Shown piece by piece: positions 1 through 5,029 of a DNA stretch of 9,003 nt. Source of the stretch: Syntrophobacter sp. SbD2 (lineage in GTDB: Bacteria > Desulfobacterota > Syntrophobacteria > Syntrophobacterales > Syntrophobacteraceae). Numbering within the stretch: the first letter of the stretch is position 1; each line of letters opens with the position of its first letter. The notes beneath the pieces are model-generated. The model had not been told where the DNA came from, did no database searches, and worked only from the letters and a program-made list of their open reading frames with translations. Made by a program: the position numbers and the translations under genes. Location: assembly GCA_900290385.1 (NCBI GenBank), contig OMSV01000192.1, positions 19,117-28,119 of the forward strand, in the 5' to 3' direction.

Positions 1-215
1 TCCGCCAGCGCTCCACCAGGTATCTGCAGGAGGCCGTGCGTGAGAAAGATGGCGGTGGTCAGACCCCCCGCCAGCGCCAGGGTGATATTCAGGTCTTTGA
101 TCAGCGTCGGCACCAGTGGACCATGGTTGGTATAGTTAGCGGAAAAAACAAAGCCCAAGGCCGTAACAAATCCCAGCGCCTTCCATCTCTTGGCCCAGAA
201 TAGTTCCATATCCAT
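1..215 (-). CDS. MFS transporter, N-terminal part (cut by window edge)
   Basis: The first 71 residues of a membrane transporter are visible; the rest lies left of the window. After a short basic N-terminus (about residues 1-11) there is a hydrophobic segment at about 12-33 and a second at about 46-69. The second ends in LLQIPGGALA, which fits the end of TM2 leading into the conserved loop (G-x-L-x-D-R-x-G-R-R type) of the major facilitator superfamily. HGPLVPTLIKD between the two segments also resembles the first periplasmic loop of MFS proteins. The ATG at 215 is preceded on the minus strand by AAAGGGGGGAAA, a strong ribosome binding site; a second Met two codons on is possible. The substrate cannot be told from this fragment. 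The gene is separated from the response regulator upstream by 340 bp and is probably transcribed on its own. Confidence 0.75.
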   Translation of the reverse strand, partial: MDMELFWAKRWKALGFVTALGFVFSANYTNHGPLVPTLIKDLNITLALAGGLTTAIFLTHGLLQIPGGALA

Positions 216-555
216 TTTCCCCCCTTTATTGAAATAAGAAAAAGCTGATTAATCCCTGAATCTCCAATTATGATCGTGTACCGCGAAAAAAACCATGACC
301 ACCTGCTTCATCCGCATCTATACGGACAAAAGACTCAAAATCCATACTTCACACTCCGCGAGGCGCCGCAGGCCGTTCGCGAAAGGCGGGTTGACGGGTA
401 CGGGCGATCGAGTTTCATTGCGAGACGGAGAGCTGGGATAATCTCCGAGGGGGGACATTTGTAAAGCAGTTAGATTAGTTTCCGTCCGGAAAGGGTCCTT
501 TTCGAACAGAAACCTCGCGGGGCGTGGAATTTGTCCCGGAGTTTCCTGATTGAGA
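216..555. other. Intergenic region with no convincing gene
   Basis: This 340-bp stretch lies between the end of the response regulator gene and the start of the MFS gene, both on the minus strand. A minus-strand frame opens with GTG at 563, overlaps the regulator's stop and runs to 318 (81 codons). Its residues resemble no family I know and it lacks a ribosome binding site, so I do not call it. On the minus strand, GAAAC and GTTTC arms separated by a long loop follow the regulator's stop, but no T-run follows, so a terminator is not supported. A CGCGA/TCGCG hairpin spans 357-381. The promoter of the MFS gene must lie here; no clear -35/-10 pair could be identified. Confidence 0.5.
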
Positions 556-1272
556 CTAGTCACGCTGAGCCGGGTTCACATAAACATATCCGGCGCCTCG
601 CACTGTCTTGATCCGCTCAATTTCACCTAATTTATGTCCGAGTTTCTTTCGAAGGCTGCTCAGATGCACATCAACACTGCGGTCGTAAGGGGTCAGAGGA
701 CGGCCGAGAACGGCCTCAGTCAGTTGTTCGCGCGTTACCACGTGACCGGCTGCCCTTAGCAGCATCTCGAGAAACCCGAACTCAACGGAGGTCAACTCGA
801 TCTGCTCGCCGCTGCGGTTCACAACACGAGTCCCGGTGTCCAGTTCGATATCGCCGACGGAGATTTTTTCGGGCATGGAAAGGGTGGCGTTTTTGTCGTG
901 CCGATCTTTGGTCCGGCGCAAAATGGCTCGGGCGCGCGCAATAAGCTCACGGGGATTGAACGGCTTGGGCAGGTAGTCGTCAGCACCCATTTCAAGCCCC
1001 ATGATGCGAAGGACCTCTTCATCACGAGCCGTCAACATAAGGACCGGCGTATCGGATTGATAACGCAAATGCTGGAGGACCTCAAAACCACTCATACCGG
1101 GAAGCATTACATCGAGTACAATGAGGTCGTATTTGCCCGCCTCCGAGATGGCCAGCCGCAATCCCTCCTCGCCGTCGTAAACCGAGGTGATCTCGAACCC
1201 TTCAGGTTTGAGATACTGACTCAACAATTCACATAACTCGGTATCGTCATCTATCACTAAAATGTGGCTCAT
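556..1272 (-). CDS. OmpR/PhoB-family response regulator, CpxR-like
   Basis: A 238-residue two-component response regulator, the usual length for this family. The receiver domain spans about residues 3-118: acidic pocket D8-D10, phosphoacceptor D54 in VLDVMLPG, T81 in MLTAR and K103 in LPKPF. A winged-helix DNA-binding domain follows at about 137-233 and ends in TVRGAGYVYV. Several stretches are CpxR-like: GADDYLPKPFNPREL, the linker-proximal ARAILRR, and VLGRPLTPYDRSVDVH, where the DNA-recognition region of E. coli CpxR has a very similar string. The family controls envelope-stress or metal-response genes, but the regulon here is unknown. The ATG at 1272 is preceded by AGGGGAT. No histidine kinase follows or precedes it in the window, so it appears orphaned, or its kinase lies elsewhere. 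Family assignment is firm; calling it a true CpxR orthologue would be an overreach. Confidence 0.95.
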   Translation of the reverse strand: MSHILVIDDDTELCELLSQYLKPEGFEITSVYDGEEGLRLAISEAGKYDLIVLDVMLPGMSGFEVLQHLRYQSDTPVLMLTARDEEVLRIMGLEMGADDYLPKPFNPRELIARARAILRRTKDRHDKNATLSMPEKISVGDIELDTGTRVVNRSGEQIELTSVEFGFLEMLLRAAGHVVTREQLTEAVLGRPLTPYDRSVDVHLSSLRKKLGHKLGEIERIKTVRGAGYVYVNPAQRD

Positions 1273-1457
1273 AGAACATCCCCTTTTAAGCTCACTTATA
1301 ATGGCTCAAACTACTTCATTTTAACAGAAATTGCGGTGAGCAAAGCTAAATCCTTTTGCAAAGAAATGTTAAGCCTGGGAGGCTGGACTTTTACTGTATT
1401 TTATATAGATAATTAAAGAAGCCATCTGAAATGGATTCAACTGTAGATTTTTTTGTA

Positions 1458-1496
1458 TCGTTCCCGCTAACTTAATTGAATTAAGGTGGCGAACGA
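1458..1496. repeat. 39-bp imperfect palindrome
   Basis: Outer arms TCGTTC (1458-1463) and GAACGA (1491-1496), middle arms GCTA/GGTGGC-side pairs, and a perfect inner core CTTAATT-G-AATTAAG (1471-1485) form a near-continuous inverted repeat with a 2-base bulge and one mismatch. It lies downstream of the HicB-like gene and upstream of the response regulator. Neither strand has a T-run after the stem, so it is not a standard intrinsic terminator. It may be a regulator-binding site, a small mobile-element remnant, or a structured RNA. The surrounding 1273-1543 gap is AT-rich and has no gene I can support. Confidence 0.55.
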
Positions 1497-1543
1497 AAGA
1501 CGCTTACCGGGGTCCCGACAGGTTGCGTAATATATGAATCGAG

Positions 1544-1780
1544 TTATTCAAGATGAACAATCGGCAGTGGATTGAGTCCCTTAACCTCCAGGGCGGGCGG
1601 AATACTCTCGGTTACCTCGGGGCCGAAGGTCTCCACGTGGAATCCGATCGCAGATTTCACATCAGCAAGGGCCTCCTCGTAAGTATCGCCCTGCCCCACG
1701 ACAACCCCTTTCAGTCCCAATGGATACGCCACGTACCCGTCACTATGTTTCTCCACGATTATCTTGAATTGCTTCAGCAT
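1544..1780 (-). CDS. HicB-family antitoxin-like protein (solitary)
   Basis: A 78-residue protein of the HicB/UPF0150 fold. The N-terminal strand FKIIVEKHSDGYVAYPLGLKG has the family pattern of a strand, then an aromatic and glycine turn. It is followed by GQGDTYEEALADVKSAI, the conserved G-x-x-x-EEA helix, and the partial RNase-H-like fold ends near residue 60. In complete HicAB systems, HicB neutralises the HicA mRNA interferase and often represses its operon through a C-terminal DNA-binding segment. This protein ends without any such segment. No HicA-like reading frame is visible on either side: upstream there are 111 bp to the tmRNA-like fragment, downstream the palindrome. It is therefore an orphan HicB-like protein, a common situation. 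The ATG at 1780 has AGGGG about 8 bases upstream. Confidence 0.85.
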   Translation of the reverse strand: MLKQFKIIVEKHSDGYVAYPLGLKGVVVGQGDTYEEALADVKSAIGFHVETFGPEVTESIPPALEVKGLNPLPIVHLE

Positions 1781-1891
1781 AGTCAGCCCCTGTAGCGTTA
1801 GTAGGACCGATCACAGCACGAACATGCGCATTCGTGGAAGATACACGGCTGAAAATCCGCCATGGAAGTAATGGTTTAAGATACTGTTTAG

Positions 1892-1920
1892 TGGTGGAGG
1901 CGGCGGGAGTTGAACCCGAC
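1892..1920 (-). other. tmRNA (ssrA) 3'-end fragment; probable att site of an integrated element
   Basis: On the minus strand this reads GTCGGGTTCAACTCCC followed by GCCGCCTCCACCA, the T-arm, acceptor strand and CCA end typical of bacterial tmRNA. The T-stem pair next to the acceptor is mismatched. The 200 bp that should hold the tmRNA body hold no resume codon, tag sequence or matching 5' acceptor strand, and lexA starts soon after, so only the 3' end is present. The 3' end of ssrA is a well-known target of tyrosine recombinases, which regenerate an intact gene on one side and leave such a copy on the other. The orientation implies that the inserted element lies to the right. What is seen is the match from memory; the att role is inferred. 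Confidence 0.72.
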
Positions 1921-1948
1921 TGAGCCTTCATGTAGCCAATTCGAAAAG

Positions 1949-1966
1949 TTGCTTAAATTCAAGCAA
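1949..1966. repeat. Inverted repeat TTGCTT-N6-AAGCAA
   Basis: Perfect 6-bp arms with a 6-base spacer, 29 bp inside the tmRNA-like fragment. The position suits a recombinase or accessory-protein site at an attachment region, but the arms are short and AT-rich and could be chance. Confidence 0.4.
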
Positions 1967-2043
1967 TTACAAAGGCATAAGGTCTCTTTTCCATCTGGTC
2001 AGAGTTCGTCAAAGTACAGCGAAATTCGTTAAAAGTCGGTCTG

Positions 2044-2076
2044 TTTGGGGAAAGTTTGGGGAAAGTTTTGGGAAAG
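2044..2076. repeat. Three tandem 11-bp repeats (TTTGGGGAAAG)
   Basis: TTTGGGGAAAG occurs at 2044-2054 and 2055-2065, followed by TTTTGGGAAAG at 2066-2076 with one substitution. The period is about one helical turn, so a protein bound to each copy would sit on the same face of the DNA. Another pair, TTCGTCAAA (2005-2013) and TTCGTTAAA (2025-2033), lies just to the left. The block is 124-185 bp from the tmRNA-like att fragment and downstream of lexA. It resembles arm-type integrase sites in layout, although no integrase gene is in the window. The whole gene-free stretch 1781-2126 holds only this block, the inverted repeat and the tmRNA fragment. Confidence 0.7.
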
Positions 2077-2126
2077 GTCATTGGAGTTGAAGACCTCATA
2101 GACTTCAGATCAGAGATTGTGAACAC

Positions 2127-2747
2127 TTACTTTATAGACCGTGATCTTTGACGGTAGTTTCTTAAAAGTCCCATCGCCACGCCCACAACCTCCACCTCAT
2201 CGGCAGCTACCCGGATAGGCTTCATGGTTTCATTTGCAGGGCGAAGTTCTATCTCCTCTCCGTAGTGATAGAACTTCTTGACCGTTGACTCCCCATTCAC
2301 AAGGGCTACCACAGTTTGCCCATTTTCCGCATGAGGCTGCTTGGTAATGATCAAAATGTCTCCATCCCGGATTCCTTCGTCAATCATGGAATCCCCTTTG
2401 ACTCTCAGAGCAAAATTACTTCCATCTCCAAGAAAATTCTCCGGTACTTCAATAGATTCAGGCACTTCAACGGCCTCAATGGGAGTCCCTGCCGCCACGA
2501 CTCCGAGAAATGGAATGGATCCACTTTCGGTATGAAGAGAAACCAGTTCCAAGGCGCGCTTCTTGTTTTTCCAAGGAATCCTGAGATAACCTCTCTCTTC
2601 TATCTGCTTGAGATGCTTGAAGACGGCGTTCAAGGATTTGAATCCGAGATTGCTTCGGATCTCTTCGTAGGATGGCGCATAGCCATGCTGATCGATATAG
2701 GCTCGCACAAACCGATATACCCGTTCCTGTGCCTGGGTGAGTCCCAT
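2127..2747 (-). CDS. lexA: LexA repressor (SOS regulator, self-cleaving)
   Basis: A 206-residue LexA, the normal length. Residues 1-68 form the winged helix-turn-helix (GLTQAQERVYRFV at the start, then PSYEEIRSNLGF and the recognition segment around SLNAVFKHL). The C-terminal S24 peptidase domain has the cleavage site A86-G87 in VVAAGTP, catalytic serine S120 in GDSMID and catalytic lysine K157 in STVKKF. All catalytic parts are present, so RecA-stimulated self-cleavage and SOS derepression are expected. An in-frame GTG at 2777 would add ten residues, but AGGAGG sits 6-7 bases before the ATG at 2747 and fixes that start. The gene is 23 bp downstream of an unrecognised gene on the same strand, suggesting co-transcription. 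I could not find a recognised LexA box upstream. Being on a putative island, it may be a second copy rather than the housekeeping LexA. Confidence 0.95.
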   Translation of the reverse strand: MGLTQAQERVYRFVRAYIDQHGYAPSYEEIRSNLGFKSLNAVFKHLKQIEERGYLRIPWKNKKRALELVSLHTESGSIPFLGVVAAGTPIEAVEVPESIEVPENFLGDGSNFALRVKGDSMIDEGIRDGDILIITKQPHAENGQTVVALVNGESTVKKFYHYGEEIELRPANETMKPIRVAADEVEVVGVAMGLLRNYRQRSRSIK

Positions 2748-2770
2748 AGAATATCCTCCTATCGGATAAG

Positions 2771-3439
2771 TTAGCACGAGTACCCGAACTGCACTGCTTT
2801 CTCCTTCAAGGACTCCAGGAAATGCAGATCCGCCGGCGAGGCTCTCTGCCCCTTTTCCTCGATGAACCTAATCAGGCCAAAGATCTTTGAAATCCTTTGA
2901 GACACGACATCAGAGCCGCCCCCCCTGGATTTTTTATTCCAGTCATCGGGTTGCATGAACCGACCCTGGAACCTGAGAAGCTCTTCGCCGGACTCAAACA
3001 TCTCTCCATGCCAGAAGTCCTTATAGACTTCTGTTGAGCCTTCATCAATGTGCCGTGCCATCTCGGCAATATTGAGGCAAGCTTGTTCTCTGACGGTTCG
3101 GAAGAGATACCCCCAGATTTCCCTCTCACCGAGATAACCGAAAGGAGCAGGGAGTTCATGATCAAAGCAGTAGGGCCGCTTGAAAAATGGCCACTTGAAG
3201 ATCGGAGATCCGGACTGAGGAAGGCCATTACTCGCAACCTGGACGACAAACTTGGGAAACTGGCTACATTCAACCCATTCCTTGTGGGCGTATTTGACAG
3301 CAGAGTCTACCATCCCTTGCGAATCCTGCCACAGAGCGTGCTCAACGGCAAGTTCGAGAAAGTAAACGGTTTCCCTAACTCCATTTGGTGCAAGTACCAT
3401 CACAGCCCTTTTTCTCAATGTATAAAGGTCAACGCCCAT
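2771..3439 (-). CDS. Unrecognised protein encoded just upstream of lexA
   Basis: A 222-residue soluble protein that I do not recognise. It has six tryptophans, a basic C-terminal half (NKKSRGGG at about 168-175) and a helical, charged C-terminus rich in Glu and Lys. No signal peptide, membrane segment or nuclease/helicase motif is visible. The ATG at 3439 is preceded by GGGGGGAAAG; a TTG at 3451 in the same frame would place that Shine-Dalgarno inside the gene and is less likely. It ends 23 bp before lexA, so the two probably share a transcript and its product may be SOS-regulated. A 170-codon plus-strand frame (3050-3562) overlaps it. That frame has no ribosome binding site and poorer composition, so I take it as the shadow. 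Function unknown. Confidence 0.7.
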   Translation of the reverse strand: MGVDLYTLRKRAVMVLAPNGVRETVYFLELAVEHALWQDSQGMVDSAVKYAHKEWVECSQFPKFVVQVASNGLPQSGSPIFKWPFFKRPYCFDHELPAPFGYLGEREIWGYLFRTVREQACLNIAEMARHIDEGSTEVYKDFWHGEMFESGEELLRFQGRFMQPDDWNKKSRGGGSDVVSQRISKIFGLIRFIEEKGQRASPADLHFLESLKEKAVQFGYSC

Positions 3440-3545
3440 CTTTCCCCCCAAGACTTCTCTGATTGTGCTCGAAAGTTATGTCTTCAGCCAGTTTACCTTT
3501 ACCTGCTTTTTGAAAGAGGATGCGATTTACGCCTCTTCGACAGTG

Positions 3546-3567
3546 AGGTGAATATTAGGTGAATGTT
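3546..3567. repeat. Tandem 11-bp repeat AGGTGAATATT/AGGTGAATGTT in a divergent promoter region
   Basis: Two adjacent 11-bp copies differ at one base (3546-3556 and 3557-3567). They lie between the minus-strand orf-lexA operon (start 3439) and the plus-strand IHF gene (start 3710). Helical-turn spacing in a divergent intergenic region suggests an operator. CCGGTCAA occurs nearby at 3573-3580 and again at 3678-3685. Confidence 0.5.
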
Positions 3568-3630
3568 TTCAACCGGTCAAATATTTTTTTGCTGCTTTGG
3601 AGGGGAGTCTTGGCTGAAAATAGTTCTGAA

Positions 3631-3659
3631 TTGTGGAATTTGCCCTCTAACTGTAAACT
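3631..3659 (+). promoter_or_regulatory. Candidate sigma-70-type promoter for the first IHF gene
   Basis: TTGTGG (3631-3636) and TAAACT (3654-3659) are separated by 17 bp, and would give a start near 3666 with a leader of about 45 nt. Both hexamers are imperfect matches, so this is only a candidate. Confidence 0.3.
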
Positions 3660-3709
3660 GGGCAAGGTATCCTCCGGCCGGTCAAGCATCTGATAAAAAG
3701 GAATATTCC

Positions 3710-4000
3710 ATGACTCTCACCAAAGCCCATATCGTGGAAGCGCTCTTCGCGCAGAACATTTTCACCAAACCCGAGTCGGCCCAGATCATCGACACCCTCT
3801 TCGAGCTGATAAAACAATCCCTGCAAAATGGTGAAGAGGTTCTCATCCGCGGATTCGGGAAATTTTCAGTGCGAGAAAAGCAGGGACGTAGAGGCAGGAA
3901 TCCCCAGACGGGGGAGCAGATGACGCTAGCACCCAGGAAGGTAGTGACGTATAAGTGCTCCAACGTTCTGCGGGCGGGAATGAATGGGCGGGATGAATGA
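3710..4000 (+). CDS. ihfA: Integration host factor alpha-like protein, copy 1
   Basis: A 96-residue HU/IHF-family DNA-bending protein. It has the N-terminal helices (MTLTKAHIVEAL and the SAQIIDTLFELI helix), GFGKFSV in the beta sheet, and the DNA-intercalating arm RGRNPQTGE with the proline at residue 65, as in E. coli IHF alpha. The MTLTKA start and C-terminal KCSNVLR are typical of deltaproteobacterial IhfA. The true start is the ATG at 3710 with AAAAGGA upstream; the in-frame extension back to 3563 is non-coding leader. IHF works as an alpha/beta dimer in recombination, replication and promoter architecture; no beta subunit gene is in the window. Where it differs from copy 2 (5803-6093), it is usually the less typical one (RGFGKF for SGFGKF, TYKCSN for TFKCSG). 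It is transcribed divergently from orf-lexA. Confidence 0.92.
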   Translation: MTLTKAHIVEALFAQNIFTKPESAQIIDTLFELIKQSLQNGEEVLIRGFGKFSVREKQGRRGRNPQTGEQMTLAPRKVVTYKCSNVLRAGMNGRDE

Positions 4001-4135
4001 GGATAGAAAATTACGAGCCGCCGCTGCGGAAGATCGGGAAAGGCGAGTCATGGTTTTAGGTGGAAAATGATGCTGGATTGCTTCGCTACACCATAAAGGG
4101 GCGTCAGCTTCACAGCATTTCTGCCGAATCCTCCA

Positions 4136-4163
4136 ATTGATCTAACACCGATTCAGATATAAT
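4136..4163 (+). promoter_or_regulatory. Candidate promoter of the selenoprotein gene
   Basis: A perfect TATAAT lies at 4158-4163, with TTGATC (4137-4142) or ATTGAT (4136-4141) at a short 15-16 bp spacing. If used, transcription would begin near 4170, just before the ATG at 4177, giving a very short leader. That is awkward, so confidence is low. It does argue against translation starting at the ATG at 4162. Confidence 0.3.
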
Positions 4164-4176
4164 GGGCGGTGAAAAG

Positions 4177-4497
4177 ATGAATAAAACGGTTCATGTACGT
4201 GTCCTATACACGCAGGGATGTCCCAATGCTTCCCCTGTGATCGATCTCATCGAAAGAGTGGGAAAGAAAATCGGGCATGGTGTTGCCATTGAGACAGTGC
4301 TGGTAACTTCGCAGGAGAAGGCGGTTGGGTTTCGCTTTCTTGGCAGTCCAACGGTCCAGATCAACGGGCTTGATATTGAGCCGGCGGCACGTGAGAGTAC
4401 GGCATTTGGCTTTGGGTGAAGACATTATGGGGTATCGGGAATGCCTACAGAAGAGATGATAAGGAATGCGGTATTTGAAGCAATCCGGCAGGGATGA
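4177..4497 (+). CDS. Thioredoxin-like protein with in-frame TGA, probable selenoprotein (Sec81)
   Basis: Read through the TGA at 4417-4419, this gene encodes 106 residues; a standard call stops after 80. The thioredoxin-like fold is suggested by VRVLYTQGCPNASP (Cys15 at the usual active-site place after the first strand), LVTSQEKA, and FLGSPTVQINGLDIEP with the cis-proline SPT motif. After the TGA the frame stays open and reads RHYG-x-x-G-x-P-TEEMI, then a last helix. This fits the C-terminus of small thioredoxin-fold proteins in which a conserved Cys precedes R-x-Y. The TGA thus sits exactly where relatives have Cys, and a SECIS-like hairpin follows. I infer a Sec-containing redox protein, probably cytoplasmic, working with Cys15. 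Substrate unknown. The ATG at 4177 has GGTGA just upstream; the ATG at 4162 has no Shine-Dalgarno. A simple nonsense mutation is the alternative. Confidence 0.75.
4430..4446 (+). promoter_or_regulatory. SECIS-like hairpin after the in-frame TGA
   Basis: GGGTAT (4430-4435) pairs with ATGCCT (4441-4446), including two G-U pairs, around the loop CGGGA (4436-4440). The loop begins 16 nt after the TGA and has G at its second position. Bacterial SECIS elements lie inside the coding region directly downstream of UGA, with an apical loop about 16-37 nt away and a guanosine among the first two loop bases. Sequence and spacing agree; SelB binding is inferred. Confidence 0.6.
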
Positions 4498-4529
4498 GAG
4501 ATCAGCCTCCGGAGGCATCTCATCTTCTT
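4493..4529 (+). terminator. Candidate intrinsic terminator after the selenoprotein gene
   Basis: GATGAG (4493-4498) pairs with CTCATC (4519-4524), and GCCTCC/GGAGGC (4505-4516) forms a perfect GC-rich palindrome inside, with small bulges between. The stem begins in the second stop codon (4495-4497) and is followed by TTCTT. The short, interrupted T-run keeps this from being certain. Its position supports 4495-4497, not the TGA at 4417, as the gene's true end. Confidence 0.6.
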
Positions 4530-4993
4530 GACAGTCCCTTTATTGTGTTTAAATTCCAATTGGATCCCAAGAGGTCAGATTAAGAAGCCCAGTGAACATG
4601 CTCGGCGGAAACACTCAACGGAAAAAAGAAGGGTAAGAACCTTCGATGGGAAGTTCAGAAAAGAAGCCGGGATGAGCCAAACGCGGTAAAGTTGGGCAGA
4701 TGAAATGGTCACTTGGGGTTCAACCTTTAAGGATGCATTCTGTTCCCTCTCAGATCTGTCCAGTCCTGGTGGTACTGATTTCCGGAGATACCTTCGCTCA
4801 ACTTATTCTCGGTGAGCAGCTTTCAATTGGCTCATTCTTCTCACGCACGTAAGGAAGGATTCCAGGCAGTTGGCATCTGATGATGTCAATGATGTGTGTT
4901 GTCGCCCGCGAGTATTCCCAAACTTGACCGGGTAAGGGAAGGTCTACACTGGCAGCCTGAACGTTGTTGCCTAAACAGTGGTGGGCTCTCGTT
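4530..4993. other. Long gene-poor stretch upstream of the GAF gene
   Basis: About 460 bp with no gene I can support. A 50-codon plus-strand frame (ATG at 4700, stop at 4850-4852) lacks a ribosome binding site. Around 4603-4686 the plus strand reads RRKHSTEKRRVRTFDGKF and then KEAGMSQTR before a stop, which faintly resembles the start of IS3-family OrfA transposases and might be a decayed insertion sequence; this is weak. TTGACCGG occurs at 4924-4931. Confidence 0.4.
4925..4936 (+). repeat. TGACCGGGTAAG, copy upstream of the GAF gene
   Basis: This 12-mer recurs exactly at 5737-5748 upstream of the second IHF gene. The core TTGACCGG also occurs on the minus strand at 3573-3580 and 3678-3685, upstream of the first IHF gene. 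It may be a shared operator. TTGACC could also be a -35 element, but no good -10 follows at normal spacing. Confidence 0.4.
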
Positions 4994-5007
4994 TTGATGG
5001 TGATCAA
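4994..5007 (+). promoter_or_regulatory. Perfect FNR-type operator (TTGAT-N4-ATCAA)
   Basis: TTGATGGTGATCAA matches the FNR/CRP-superfamily consensus TTGAT-N4-ATCAA exactly. The flanking T and A extend the arms to TTTGAT/ATCAAA. It ends 22 bp before the ATG of the GAF gene and just before its ribosome binding site. That is too close to the start codon for a classical activator site at -41.5, so repression or roadblock of a promoter further upstream is more likely, if it is used. Confidence 0.55.
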
Positions 5008-5029
5008 ATTTTGGTAAGGAGGAAAAGCA

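Noticed and set aside
318..563. 81-codon minus-strand frame starting with GTG inside the end of the response regulator gene, where a sensor kinase would be expected
   Set aside because: Its translation has no kinase or other recognisable features and there is no ribosome binding site.
1372..1384. AGCCT-GGG-AGGCT hairpin followed by a T-rich stretch on the plus strand
   Set aside because: There is no plus-strand gene upstream to terminate, and the stem is only 5 bp.
1394..1408. CTGTATTTTATATAG, resembling an E. coli-type LexA box
   Set aside because: One base too short between half-sites and the second half is TAG, not CAG. It is also not in front of an SOS-type gene.
1743..1931. 62-codon minus-strand frame upstream of the HicB-like gene, checked as a possible HicA toxin
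   Set aside because: It contains the tmRNA-like fragment, shows none of the HicA pattern (G-S-H-x-x-x box), and overlaps the start of the HicB gene.
3050..3562. 170-codon plus-strand frame opposite the gene upstream of lexA
   Set aside because: No Shine-Dalgarno and no family resemblance. The minus-strand gene has a strong site and sits in operon spacing with lexA.
4603..4689. Short plus-strand reading resembling the start of an IS3-family OrfA transposase
   Set aside because: Only about 28 codons, no start codon, no inverted repeats or DDE part. Too weak to call an insertion-sequence remnant.
4700..4852. 50-codon plus-strand frame between the selenoprotein and GAF genes
   Set aside because: No ribosome binding site and no recognisable sequence; may be chance.
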